A stretch of 64,000 nucleotides of DNA from assembly GCF_037975245.1 (NCBI RefSeq), contig NC_092567.1, positions 22,713,376-22,777,375 on the forward strand, given 5' to 3'. Below are positions 49,986 through 61,969 of the stretch, in pieces (position 1 is the stretch's first letter; every line of letters begins with the position of its first letter). The notes under the pieces were generated by a model. The model worked only from the letters and a program-made list of their open reading frames with translations, ran no database searches and was not told the DNA's origin. Source of the DNA: Apostichopus japonicus (Eukaryota; Echinodermata; Holothuroidea; Aspidochirotida; Stichopodidae). A program made the position numbers and the translations under genes.

Positions 49986-50772
49986 CTAAAACGGGGAAAA
50001 AATGCAGACGTTTATTATAAGTGAAATTGTATTGGGAAGTTTGAACCCACGTAGTTTCATTGTTGCTATGGTAATACAGCTTTCCTGTATGTCCGATGAA
50101 CTCACATTATTGAAACGAGAGATAAAAAAAAAATTAATGTGAAAATGTTACTTAAATAACTCTGCAACTAGAAATAATCGGTAGATACATATATAAATAA
50201 GAGTGACCGTTATACAAAAAAACCAGGTGTCTGGTTTCGTGGAATACCTAGGTTATGTAGGCTGTGATATTAGATAAAAACCCATTTCCGTTTCTTTGCT
50301 TTGAAAGGGAAGCAATACCGTTAGTTCACATTATTCTATATGGGGTGGTAATGGAATATCCCTAAAATGTAAGTATATACGCATAGTATACATCTGTATG
50401 TAATGTGTACGACATTCTTCCAAGCTCAAAACAATAACTCTTTACAGAATGGTTATCAATGTCTGTGGCGAAGTAAATGAAAATTCGTCTCAATAGCATA
50501 TAACTGTATAGTCACAGCTGTTAGTCTATAGTACGTATTGAGATACTGTGATTCAACTAATTGTGAGCCTTGTATTCCTGAAATTCGTAAAGCATGACGT
50601 CATTTTGTGATCATTTGACTGGTACTTTTTAAGTAAAGTCACCCCACAGAGGACCTGCATGCGCACGTAAACCAAACTACTGATCCACCCTCAACGCCTC
50701 AGTCCACTTGCATCGAGTCTGTATTTGTGATCATTTAAACTATAGTTAATTTTTAGACACATGTTACAATAT

Positions 50773-50805
<33 letters not shown>

Positions 50806-53800
50806 CAGCTATATATGTATGTATAGGCTATGATGTATTTTCCCTGTGATTACATGTGCACTTTTACTTCGCTGAAACTGGAGGTCATGTTAAATATAGG
50901 CTAATGGGGAATCTTTAATCATATTTATATTGACGGACATAAAAAAAGGAAAAAAAAACATGTTGGTGACAAAAACAACCATCGCCTGATTATGCAGAGA
51001 CTAGATTTGTTGAAGTACTTTCACTTTCAAAGGTTCTGATATAAAACAAATTTTGGTTAAATTTTGATTCCATACCACCTCGATCTGTTGTTCAAAAGAT
51101 GGTATAGAAAATATGAAAGCCTTGTATATGGTATAAAAAACTTAAAAGCCTTGAACGACGTACTCAACTTCGGATGTTTGGAACAGGCGATAAGCTTGTG
51201 TGAATTTTAGCTATAGCCTTAATTGTTGAAGCTAGATGTGCTCAAATCTAACACCACGATACCGTGTGTGTTTCGTCTAAGGGAAGTTTAATGCTTTAGC
51301 ACACGTGTTGTGCTGTGTTGATGAAGATTTATTTAGCAAAAACAAAAGGGGTGGGGTAAGGGGGGGAGGATTGTCAAAACTATATGTTAAATATAAATCA
51401 ATGTTCAATTTAGTTTTCCCAGATATACCTTGTAGAAACGTGATGGTTATGTGGAGAGGAGAAGGGGCGGGACGGGGGGGGGGGGAGAAGGAACGGGGAG
51501 GGTTACAAAGACTATTATGAGTTGATATATACGGCATTACGTTAACAACACTGCATATATACACACACGCTATGTAGCTATATGTATATGATGAGCTTCC
51601 CATATGCACAACGAAACTAAAATTCACAAAGCAAACCGATCATGAAAACCTTTTTGAAACTAAATTGTTTGATTTCGAGTGATCAATTAAATATTAGAAT
51701 TTCAATAGACATACAGGAAGCCATCGATCCAGTTATAATATCATAAATTTATTCAAGCCAAATATATATATCCCTGGACAGCTTATGTTTGTTTTACGCG
51801 AGCCGTAGGCCTAAGCGATCTCTCGCCATCTCTCTTTCTCATTGTTGCATCAGAATTATCCATAAACAAAATGGAGAGGTCTCAAAGTCCATTTGTTTAG
51901 TAAAATATGACATGGTTATTGGTTTTGTATTACGGTTTGAACATATCTATATTGAGTCATAATTTTTTTTCTGATTGCATGACACACAAAGAAAATACGA
52001 CAGTTTATTGTTTCTTAACCAAACCCGTCACATCCTGTTTCACCATATCTTGTGGATAAATATTTGTTATCAATTAATCAAATTCAACATCGAGATATTA
52101 TCGATCAAGAAGACTATTTCAAATTGCTTTGTTTTTTTTCATACTTTATTTTTGTTTTGTTTTTTTGCTTAATGGAAACATATTGCTATTTTTGATGAAT
52201 GAATTGCTATGAAATGTGAATAACATAGCATAGCATATTGTTAAGTAATGCATATACATGTACTGAAAGTGTGACGTCATTACAATAATACAAGGCATTG
52301 TAAACTATAAGCGATCAATAATCAAATTTGTCCATGATCGCCCCAAGATATCGAGGCACAATCAAAACAACTAGTCATTTCTTCTGCTGAAAATTGTATG
52401 TTGAAGAAATTTTATATCACAACCTCACCCCACCCCACCCTCCCCTCCTCTCGAAACTACCGGTATTTCGGCTAGAAAGGTCGAAAACTTAACACTGCAA
52501 TAAGCATTTTCAAGGACTTGCTCAATTCATTTTCTTATTTATCTTGGCACGTTCAAAGGTGGCATGCAGCTCAAACTGTTGCCCAGACATATTAAATTGA
52601 TGTTATCGGAAATTCTACGAAACTGAACATGCGGCATTTTACGTACGATAGTGTTTCTCGCGATATGATGAATACGGTAACGTAGGAAATGAGAAGAGTA
52701 TTTATAGGACAGAAACAAGACCTTTGAACTTATTGTACCTTGACTTTAAAATATCTATCGCGTTTCCAAAATAAATATAGTTATTGGTTTTCAAAGAAAT
52801 GGTGCTTTGGCTGCGTGGGTGGCTGAAAAACGCTTATACTGAACTCAAGTACTAAACCATGACCAGAAACACACAAGCTGTACTGTGTCATGCAAAATGC
52901 CAAAGCTAATATATCAAGGTTATATGAGTGATGCATTGAAGGTATTATAAAGCTTGAGTTAACTGTCAGGTTAATATACATATATAGAGGGCATAAACAT
53001 CACACTGCTATTCTTATACCTCACAATACAAAGTTATATCACTTTATTCATGAACAATAGGGCAATAATAATACCGTGAACGTTGATAGCTGTGTGCAAT
53101 ACCTGGCCTTACCACGAAGGACAAAAAAACGTACCAGGGACTTTCCCGTAATTCTACCCGCAATCACAATTCGTGGATTTGCTAGAATGGGACCAATGAA
53201 TTAACTAAATTAGGCGAAAAGATCACCAAATTTAATCGAAAAACAGGCAAAAAATATGTTTGGTTGTTTTGTCCTCTTGTTAACAATTTTTTTCAGCTTA
53301 ACATGAGATCACCGTGCAAGTTATGGGTTCTTGTTAGTCCCTTGCTTATTAAAGTAGATATGGGTTTCCCCAGAACGATTTACTGATCACTCGTAGCATG
53401 GAAATGATATTAGTACATTTCAATCAATGTATACCTGCTCTACTCATCAAAAAAAAAGGGGGGGGGGAGGGTATTCGACATGCCGGGTAGGTCTTGAATT
53501 AATTAATATACTGGAAAAATTGTCTACCATCAACAGAGAAGGGTTCATATATTGAAGGAAAGAACACAGGATGAAGGAGATACCGATCACTTAATGTGTC
53601 GTGATTCTATTATCATGGTTGAAGTATAGGCCTATACTTTAACTTGTAAAATAGAAACAGAGGGAGGTATACATTATGGGGAAGTTTATCACATGTATCT
53701 CTATCGATATTAGGCAAAAGATGATTCTTGGGTTTTGTTTGGAATGGATTTTAAACTTCAAGGTATCATGTATAATATAAAGCGATAAAAAAAAATAAAA

Positions 53801-53821
53801 AACATTAAGTAAGTTTCTTAC
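49986..53821 (-). other. Large ETS-gene intron
   Basis: This 3.8-kb intron holds a (TA)n tract at 50764-50806, a fragment near 50640-50740 resembling the sequence beside the U2-like repeat at 15 kb, G runs at 51473 and 53459, and otherwise AT-rich sequence with no exon I can support. Confidence 0.5.
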
Positions 53822-53933
53822 CCACTGGTAACTGAAGCTCCTTGGAGATGGACACAGGGTCTACTGAGGGATATTGGTACACCTGTAGGTCTGTTAATGT
53901 GGAGTCACTTGAAGGGCTGTTTTCAAGTTGATT
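53822..53933 (-). CDS. ETS-family transcription factor, N-terminal exon
   Basis: This exon encodes residues 22-58, a polar segment (NQLENSPSSDSTLTDLQVYQ and onward) with several Ser-Pro or Ser-Asp sites, ending KELQLPV just before the Pointed-like domain. The acceptor is TTTTCTTAG and the donor GTGG|GTAAGA; phase 0 in and 1 out are both consistent with neighbours. A 3.8-kb intron separates it from the Pointed-like exon. Confidence 0.82.
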
Positions 53934-55374
53934 CTAAGAAAAAAAGAATATTTGAATATGACATTAAAACAACGTCCTCGACAAGTTATTCTTTACGGTG
54001 CACATGGGCCAGTCGGCTACAAGACAAATTAAAGGGCGGCAGAACCCGACCCCGCACCCCCCCCCCCCCTCTCGCCCACCACTTTAACATGATACTTCGT
54101 GAGGATAAAAGTCGTTGTAAACTTAAAGGGAATATATTGATATTATATTGCCATGTGGCGCAAGGTTATATTCCAATGTTCACAAAGTTTTATACCCTTT
54201 TAAAACACACTTTGAGTTATTTTTAGGCCGAGTGCGTGGGTGTGGAGGGAGGGGGGGGGGGGTTGGCATATCTACTTGTGCAATACCAAGTGTTAACCTT
54301 TCAACCTTTCATGGTGGCATAAACTGCAAATTGGACTCTGTTCATTGAAAGTTCATATTCTAAACCCCTAGTCTTTCTTGGCAATCTAAACTGCATAAAT
54401 AACCAACGTGTCGAGTTTTACATGAGACAACAACAGCATATATACAGCAATAACAATTCCCTTTGCAGGGTCATTGTAAGGTAATATTTGATTTTTACTC
54501 AAAACTTGCCAAGAAATTACCTAGCGTCCTTACAACCATGTTCGTTGATGCGCAAACAGACCTGCCTTTGAACCAGACAGTATAGAAGCTAGTATTACGC
54601 TCTAACCGCACTGAGAGTGCATTCCATACAGCATGTTGTCCTATTATTATTAATATTTTATTATTTTTTAAATATTTTTTTTTACGACAAACGCTTGTTT
54701 GATAGGCAAGTTTCGATGGTCCTTTGTGAAACACTAACTAAACATTTTAGCCAAGTTCTTAGTAATATAAGACAGATCAAATTATTCATCAAAGAACTTA
54801 AAATGAAATGATAGTCTGGGTTAAGCTTAATATGACATCGATTAAATATTGACAGCTTTACAGAATTAATAAATGGCGAGGAGATCATGGAAGGGTGAGA
54901 ATTGCGATGAAGAGGGGGAGGGGAGGGAATGTGAATGGGGGAGGGGAGGGGATGGGAGGGAGGGAGAGGGGTAGGACGAGATATACTTGTTCGAACACTA
55001 GAATCATAGAGGCATATACACATAAATATACATATTTATTGTGCATAGTGTGTTGACATATAGCCAAACTTCAATACCTGGGCCAAAAGGCGATCGGAAC
55101 CGTGCTGACGGCTAGGGGTGTGTGGGGGGGGGGGGTGTGCAGGGTAATTTGATCTCTTGTCGAACAATAATACTACTTAGGATAGTGATATGAAACATGA
55201 AAAAGCACCATGGAAATAAAATGAAGTGCAAATAACTTATATGTGTTACATTTACAGATCAGCAAGGGAAGGAAAAAGGGGTGGGGGGGGGGGTTAGAGG
55301 GAGCTTGTTTATGAATGTTAAATGATAGTAAAAGGGAAGAAATTACAAAGCTAATAAAGTAAAATATCACTCAC
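53934..55374 (-). other. ETS-gene intron between the N-terminal exons
   Basis: AT-rich sequence with C or G runs (54058, 54250, 55121, 55281) and a purine-rich block at 54890-54975. No additional exon is evident in either phase-compatible frame. Confidence 0.45.
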
Positions 55375-55438
55375 CAGCAAACATCCTAGGTTAGATGTGT
55401 CAGGTGAGTCTAAAAGATCGAGTAAAGATTGTTCCATC
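55375..55438 (-). CDS. ETS-family transcription factor, N-terminal exon with candidate start
   Basis: The exon begins GATGG after the acceptor TTTTTTCATCAG and ends TTGCTG|GTGAGT. The ATG at 55435-55437 has an A at -3 and G at +4, a good start context, and opens MEQSLLDLLDSPDTSNLGCL, a hydrophobic and acidic stretch of the type found in activation domains. From this Met the gene encodes 360 residues. The frame also continues upstream into the exon at 55760, so this Met may be internal in the full-length isoform. Confidence 0.78.
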
Positions 55439-55759
55439 CTGATGAAAAAATACAAGAATAAACTAACATTAATTTTGACATCTCTACACTCCGTGCACTA
55501 TACTGAGTGCAAAGTGGTCAGCAACGTTCCTCCCCTCCCCCCCCCCCCCCCCCCTCACCCTCACCCTTCACACCCTTCTCGCTTTCCCATCCTAAACACG
55601 CCTCTCTAGACATGCATGCATGATAGAGACTGGTTAACATGATATGCAACAAAATAATAATAAATTACTGAAGTAATCAAAAAAATGTATGCAGAAGGCC
55701 TAAGACATTATGAATATTATGCACACTAATTATAGAAACTCATTAAAAATTGTATTTAC

Positions 55760-55863
55760 CTCTTCTGTTTCCGTTTTACCGGTTCTTCTGCAGCAATGAA
55801 AGACTTTTCCTCAAGTGTTGAGTTCTCCTCGATTGGTTTATTCTTCTTCTCGACTAGTTTGCT
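55760..55863 (-). CDS. Probable further upstream exon of the ETS gene
   Basis: Flanked by a CAATCTCTTAG acceptor and a GAG|GTAAAT donor, this exon stays open for 34 codons in the one frame that joins the next exon in phase (2). It is highly charged, with Lys/Glu-rich segments and KRKQKR at the junction, a possible nuclear localisation signal. It has no ATG, and the codon just before it is TAG, so if it is coding the initiator must be in a further upstream exon that I could not place. It could instead be a 5'UTR exon open by chance. A TATA-like TTTATAAA (minus) at 56062-56069 is a weak promoter candidate. Confidence 0.55.
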
Positions 55864-56940
55864 CTAAGAGATTGTAATGTTCGTTTTACTATAATATTCT
55901 ACAAATAACAAGCTACCATTAAATGTCGTTAGGTAATATAAAAACAAACGACACTTAATTAAGTGATATATGTTAATTAAGTAAGCTCTAACTCTTAAGC
56001 CGACCTTGTCCTGACAACAGCAAACGCTCGGAATGGAGACTTTTCCGTCAATGCAGTCCTCTTTATAAATAACTTGACTTGGTGGTTCGTGTGCAGCGCA
56101 ATAATACTAACTAGCTTAAAGACAGGATGCGCATCGCTGATCAACTTTTATCGCTTGCTACGATCAAAACAAACGCGGGGAATACCCTGTCGTATTCCCA
56201 GACCGGGCTATGATCTCATGTGTCAAAGGTTACTTATCAATAAGCCCCGCCCGTTTGCGGTTAAATTTAGTCAATTAATACAGCTATCTGTGCGGATATG
56301 ACGGTAGTACGCCAGTGTGGTTGCTAGGGGTTACTTTGCTCACTGAGGGACTATTTCAATACCTTTGACGTGTTTTATTGCTGGGTAAATTTGTAAAATT
56401 AGATTTCGCAAGATAACATGTAGGGGGAACTTTATCCAGGCCAGCAAGGATCGCTGAATCACGAATTATATCTGCGCGAAGGCGGTAGAGTTACTTTATA
56501 GTATAATTACTACTAACTGTATGTAACAGTACACGGTTCACACTTGCTGATAATTTTCATGAGTTATACACTAAATGGTAATTTGTTTTTATATTAGTTA
56601 TTTAACTCTTTTTGTAGTTTCGTAAAATCCACGACCCTACAGTCCAGGGACAGGCCACTAAGATTATTGGTGTATCAATTTTGATGCATAGTTGTACATA
56701 TACTCAGTTACATCAACCGACTGTCTGTTGAGTTCATAATTGCACAATCATGGCTGCGGGTGAATATTCCACGCTGCAATGTTTGATAAAATTTCGAAAA
56801 ATGCAGTAACTTCAATTGAAGATGGTTTCTTTGGAAAGATGTCCTTTCACAAGATAAAAGTAAAATAGTTGTATATGACCAAGCCCAATTGAAATTAAGT
56901 TTATTTGATAACAAACACGATTCATTCTCCTGTAAGGTAC

Positions 56941-57335
56941 CAGTGGCGGAGCTAGGGGTATTGGTCAGGGGGCGAGAATGGTTTGTAGGGGCGCTTTCGA
57001 CACTATATAAGCGGAGCACCACCACAGGTTGGCGCGGAGCGTACAGAAATTTTTTGAGTAAAGATACTCCCTAGATCGCCGGAAATGACCCTTTCCGGGC
57101 CTTGCTAATTTTGCAGATAAACGAAGAATAAATAGGTGTCATCGCCATTTTGTCAGAAAAATACACCAACCAAATGAGACAAATGTCAATAGGTATTTGA
57201 GAGCGCTATAAAAAAGGCAATAATCGCGAATAAGTAAAAAGTGGTAAAAAGCTGAAAAGGGCGCCAGCAGTCCATTTGAGTCCGTCAGGGGGGGGGGGGA
57301 TCCGCCCCTCTGACTGTATGGACGCTCCGCCACTG
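56941..57335. mobile_element. hAT-like element B2
   Basis: The inverted ends are perfect: CAGTGGCGGAGC and GCTCCGCCACTG. The flanking 8-mers TAAGGTAC and TAAGTTAA share six bases, so the duplication has decayed slightly. It matches element B1 in reverse orientation along its 395 bp and is non-coding. Confidence 0.82.
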
Positions 57336-57754
57336 TAAGTTAATGTTGATGATGGAGCCCCATGATGCATGGTGTCAAAACATTCGTCTTCCCAGCTTCG
57401 AGGGACAAACAAATTAAATTACAAAAAAATCATCAAACTGAGAGTTAAGTTGAAATTTACAACTTGCCTGACGCCTTAACGTATAAAACAGACGACTTCC
57501 GTTGGCCGATACTTACTTTGCCGGAAATAAGACTTATTTCTGGATTTCTGCTGTTAAATCCTAACTATAACGTCACGTGGTATTATTTCAGGTGAGAATT
57601 TATCATTAAGAGTAAAATGGAACGTTTTCCCACACGCTTCGACCACCTATCTAACACAGTATTCCTTATTTGTCAACTATGAGCTATATCTTATTTCTCT
57701 GCAAGTTTTAATAATATTTTTCTTGGAATATGCGTGGATTTTCTTTATTATTAT

Positions 57755-57891
57755 TGTTATTATTATTATTGTTATTATTGTTGTACTTATTATTATTAAT
57801 ATTAATATTTATATAATTGATAATACATATATTATTTATATATATATACATATATATATATACATATACGTTTTCAATTATATATATTTAT

Positions 57892-57922
<31 letters not shown>

Positions 57923-57975
57923 ATATTGGCATATATATATTGGCATATATATATGTAATTTATATATATATATAG
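57755..57975. repeat. (ATT)n and (TA)n microsatellite block
   Basis: ATT trinucleotides grade into TA dinucleotides. The TTGGCATATATATA string occurs twice. Confidence 0.9.
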
Positions 57976-57979
57976 TAAT

Positions 57980-59440
57980 TGGCGTATGTTTAATCGGTGT
58001 TTGTTGTAATCGTTGCGTGTTGCAGTAGGTGTGTAGGCCTACTGTGATCAGTGTCTATAGTAACTGGGGCCGGAGCTGCAGTACCCTTCTACACCCTTCC
58101 CCAGCCCTGCCCCCCCCACCACCGATATCGCGGCCTTTGGATTCACTTAGGATTCACAAATGATTTCGAGTTTGTTAGCATCATTTTTTATCTCTAGAGT
58201 AAGAGGGCGGTATTAAAGAACTTAACATGCATAGACTCCGGAAGTGTGACCTGATAATACACTTTGGCTTCGGCTTTGAGTACAACACTCTGTATGCTAC
58301 CGTGTTGGACGAATCTAACTGTAATAGTAATTACCGACTTTAGCGATCCGCGTTATAGTAATTACAGACTTTGCGATCTGCGTTGTAGTCATCGCCCACC
58401 TTGTTATCCGCGGTCCCCCTCACAATATTGCAAGGTCGGTAATAGTGACGCCAGAGTTTTCCCTTTCGGTAACACTTCGCTGCGATTTACGTCTCAAATT
58501 AACCAGTGGTCAAGTTAAATCCTGATACTTAGGGCCCTTGTTCAAAAGCTTCAGTCAAGCTCAAAATTATACCTTTTGTATTTCATATTGTGAATTGTAT
58601 AGAGTGAATCGTATACCAGATAACATGAACATTGATGTTCGTCGTTATAGCTTGTGAAAGAAAGTGACTGAAAATGTATGATACTTTTTTGTAGCAATAT
58701 TTGGGGAGGGGGAGATGAGGTATCACTTTTTCACCCAGGTGGGAAGTCATAAGAGAATAGGTTGAGAAACACGGAACTAAAGGAATGTTTACGGTCATTA
58801 TGAAAAAAAAGGAAAGTTTTCCCTGGACCATAGAGGGGGGTCTTACACCTCCCTGCTTGGAGACACAGCAGTTCCCACGGTCCACTCCTTAAGCACATAT
58901 CCTACTTGAGTACTTGTTATTGGGAGCCTTATTGATTGGATTGGCAATTTCGTCAAGCCCTCACGTTGGGTGGTCAAAGCCACTGAAAGAAACTCATTTT
59001 CTTCGGCACAATTTGGTGTCAAGACCGGAATACCCAATTTGTTATTTGGCAAGTCAAAATCGGCTAAAGCGTGAAAATTTAACAGAATTGTGTTAAGGTA
59101 TCCCAAAAAATAAAATAACCACAACAACTGCCAATTCGACTTTCAAGACCAGAGAGCGGTGAAAGGGCGGCGCTGAAGATATTAACAGTAACAATTAGGA
59201 ACAAAATCAATGTTTTCCCCGACTGACTAAGGTATAGGTGGTGAACTTTTGTGGAAGGGCCAGAAGCGAATGAAGGATATCATAATGGTAGTGCGGCTGT
59301 ACTTTGGCCATTGTAGCGGACCCCTTTGTAGGTCCACCCCCAGGAATATTTTATCTAAAGTTTTAAACGTCAAATGCATGGTGCGTTCTGACGTATTTAT
59401 TTAGATCTCTTACAAGTAGCTCTATATAAGAAAGATTATG
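57980..59440. other. Intergenic, no gene seen
   Basis: A roughly 40-bp tandem duplication (GTAATTAC with GACTTTAGCGATC and GACTTTGCGATC variants) lies at 58320-58390. No motif-bearing frame. Confidence 0.45.
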
Positions 59441-59446
59441 CTAATA

Positions 59447-59850
59447 TAGAGAGCGTGGTGGCCAATTGGCTAAGACGTTTAACTAGTGATCCAAGGATTG
59501 CTGGTTCGATTCCTGCCTAGTTCATTACGTTGTGTCCTTTGGAAAGATGCTTGATCCCACTTGCCTCTCTCCACCCAGCTGGGGGTTAAATGGGTACCTG
59601 TGAGGTAACTTGTCATTGGGCGCAGTATAATTGCTGCCGACTGGAGGAATTGTCTCTGTGTCTATCTAAAAACTATTTTCTAAATACTATTATCCCCGTA
59701 TGACCTTACGCGAGGTCGAATAGAGGTTAAACTCCTTTTTTGTTGATTGTCTCTGGGACAGGTTATCATTGACCGGGGGTAATATAACGTCTGTAAAGCG
59801 CTTTGATACCTATCGCTGGTATAAAGCGCTATATAAAAAGCAAATATTAT
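59447..59850 (+). mobile_element. tRNA-derived SINE (third-family relative)
   Basis: The tRNA-like head has a B box GGTTCGATTCC (59503-59513) and an upstream TGGCCAATTGGCTAAG A-box region. The body carries TTGTGTCCTTTGG and CCACCCAGCTGG (compare TTGTGTCCTTGGG and CACCCAGGTGT at 61.6 kb). It ends with AAGCGCTATATAAAAAG. A fragment of its 3' part also lies at 29220-29290. Confidence 0.72.
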
Positions 59851-60138
59851 TAATATCATCATCAATAAATATACAATAAACTCAAACATTCTCCCGGTAG
59901 AGTTAGGTAATGACCTGATATCTTTATGGGAAGTCAAAGATGTGAATTTATAATGTAGGAGATGCAGTTGTGGAGCCATTGTAATCAACTCCCATATATT
60001 GGAGGTCTCTAGCGGGTCCTCCCCCAGAGGAGGAACTAACAAAACAGTAGAAGGTAAATGGTGCATTCTGGGCATGTTTAGACTATCGGTTAGGTTTTTA
60101 TATGTCTACGGAAGGTTGTGCTAATAAATAATAATAAA

Positions 60139-60784
60139 CAAGGGCGGCGGAACCGGGGGGGCACAGGGGGCACGTGCCCCCCCACTTTTCCTCAGGTTAA
60201 AAATGTGCCCTTTTTCTACATAAAAATTGAGGTGTCTCAAGTTAGCAAGAGGCCAGGGAACCAGAATGAACACTCGGGAAGGGCCGTTTCCGGCCATCTG
60301 AGGGGTTTGTAAAACCAAAAATTTTCTTGTACGCTCCGCGCCAACCGATGGTGGCGCTCCGCTCAGATAGTCGTGCATACAACTTTGCAAATCCTGGCTA
60401 CGCCCCTGACTTTTAATGAATTTCTGTGGGTCAAACTCAAAGCTATTTCGAATGGAAAAAAATTGTTAAGATATTAACAAGAAATAAACTCTAATTCGGA
60501 AGATTCCTACATTAGCAACTAGCATGATTTTACCTAATTTTTTCTCAAAAGAAAACTTGTTCCTTGTTTCCCAATTTGCACATTGGATATTGCAGTGCTA
60601 GTATGCATATTTTCCTTGAGGGGGGGGGGGGTGTTGATGGAGTGATGTGTATACGCAAATAAGATAATACAATAAGAGTTATAAAGGGTACTAAATATAA
60701 GGCTGCATCAGTCTAATCGAATTTCTGCAAAGTGCCCTTTGATGTCGGTGCCCCCCCAGATTAAAAGTGCTTCCGCCGCCCTTG
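60139..60784. mobile_element. hAT-like element A2, with perfect 8-bp target duplication
   Basis: Perfect 14-base inverted ends CAAGGGCGGCGGAA and TTCCGCCGCCCTTG are flanked by identical 8-mers ATAATAAA at 60131-60138 and 60785-60792. It is 646 bp with G or C runs next to both ends, and shares the subterminal motif at about 60285-60370 with A1. It is non-autonomous. Confidence 0.88.
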
Positions 60785-61531
60785 ATAATAAATGTAACAT
60801 TTTTCCGACTGGGCCCTGGACCTTAATGGAACGTCCAGAGGCTAATGAAGGGGTTTTTATAATGGAGGGGTTGATTCCATGGCGACGTCACTGAATTGTG
60901 CATTCCGAGCATATTTATATTTAAGTAAAACGCAAGGTGTTGATAACAAATAATTTGTGTTAGCTTTAATGGGGTAAGGGGGGGGAGGATGTACCAATAG
61001 TGTGGTACTATTCTTTCCCGGCAGAATGCCAGAAAACATCCCCCGACGTAACCATCTTCCACGACTGACGATCATCGGAGGTGGGTCCCCCTCCCCTCCC
61101 CGCCTTCCCCCTCCCTCCTGTGCTCACGCCACTGACTCTCAAGCTTGTTCCCTCTTTGATGAAATATTTGGCGGCTTATACCAAGGCGTCCCAAAGTTTT
61201 CTGAGGATATACATATAACCAATGACTAAACATAAGTTCAAAATTTCATGTTGCCGGGAAAATGAGAAAGTTTTTGAAGTGGACAACGTGCAGACGTAAC
61301 ATCTTTAAGACGTGATTGGCTAAGGGCGCATTTTGGATTTTTACCATTGAATAAATAGGTGAAATAATAGGTGAATAAATTATAGTAAGTCGAAATGCGA
61401 ACATTAAATTTGAGCATTGGAATCAATTTAAACATGTGTTCATCATCGGTGATGCCGGTTGGAGGCTTCCGACGGTATCATCATAATATGAAAAACATTA
61501 TATACTGCTCGCACCAAGGGGGGGGGGGCTT

Positions 61532-61965
61532 TGTGGTCAAGTGGTTAAGGCAGTGGACTTGTGATCTAAGGATTACAGGTTCGAGTCCTGGCCATATCAT
61601 TGCGTTGTGTCCTTGGGCAAGGCACCTTATCTCCATTGCCTCATTTCACCCAGGTGTATAAATGGGGACTTGCGAGGTAACTTGTAAATATAGTTGCGTG
61701 CGCCGGTTTGTGGCTGCACCCCATGGGAAGTGGTTGTGGTTGTTGTGCACTGTGGTGCCCAGGAGAGTTTGATTGAATTGTGCACACTTTGGTGTGTAGG
61801 TTTGACAAGTGTGTAGGTTTGACAAGTTACCAATGACCAGGGCTAAGCTGTACACGCTATGGTAGTGGTACACTCTTTGGGGTGTGAATAGCGTTCTAAA
61901 TGCTTAGCGCCTTTGAACAATTTCTGTTGATTTTGGCGCTATATAAATTTCTTCTGATTGATTGA
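61532..61965 (+). mobile_element. Full-length tRNA-derived SINE (third family)
   Basis: A-box-like TGGTCAAGTGG (61534-61544) and B box GGTTCGAGTCC (61578-61588) sit in a tRNA-like head of about 75 bases. A conserved body and a tail ending GGCGCTATATAAATTTC follow. An 18-base duplication of GTGTAGGTTTGACAAGT occurs near 61792-61826. Confidence 0.78.
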
Positions 61966-61969
61966 CCAG

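Noticed and set aside
61532..61605. Functional tRNA gene
   Set aside because: A and B boxes are present but no complete clover-leaf with paired acceptor stem is seen, and a conserved non-tRNA body follows; it is a SINE head. The same reasoning applies at 3.1, 36.6 and 59.5 kb.
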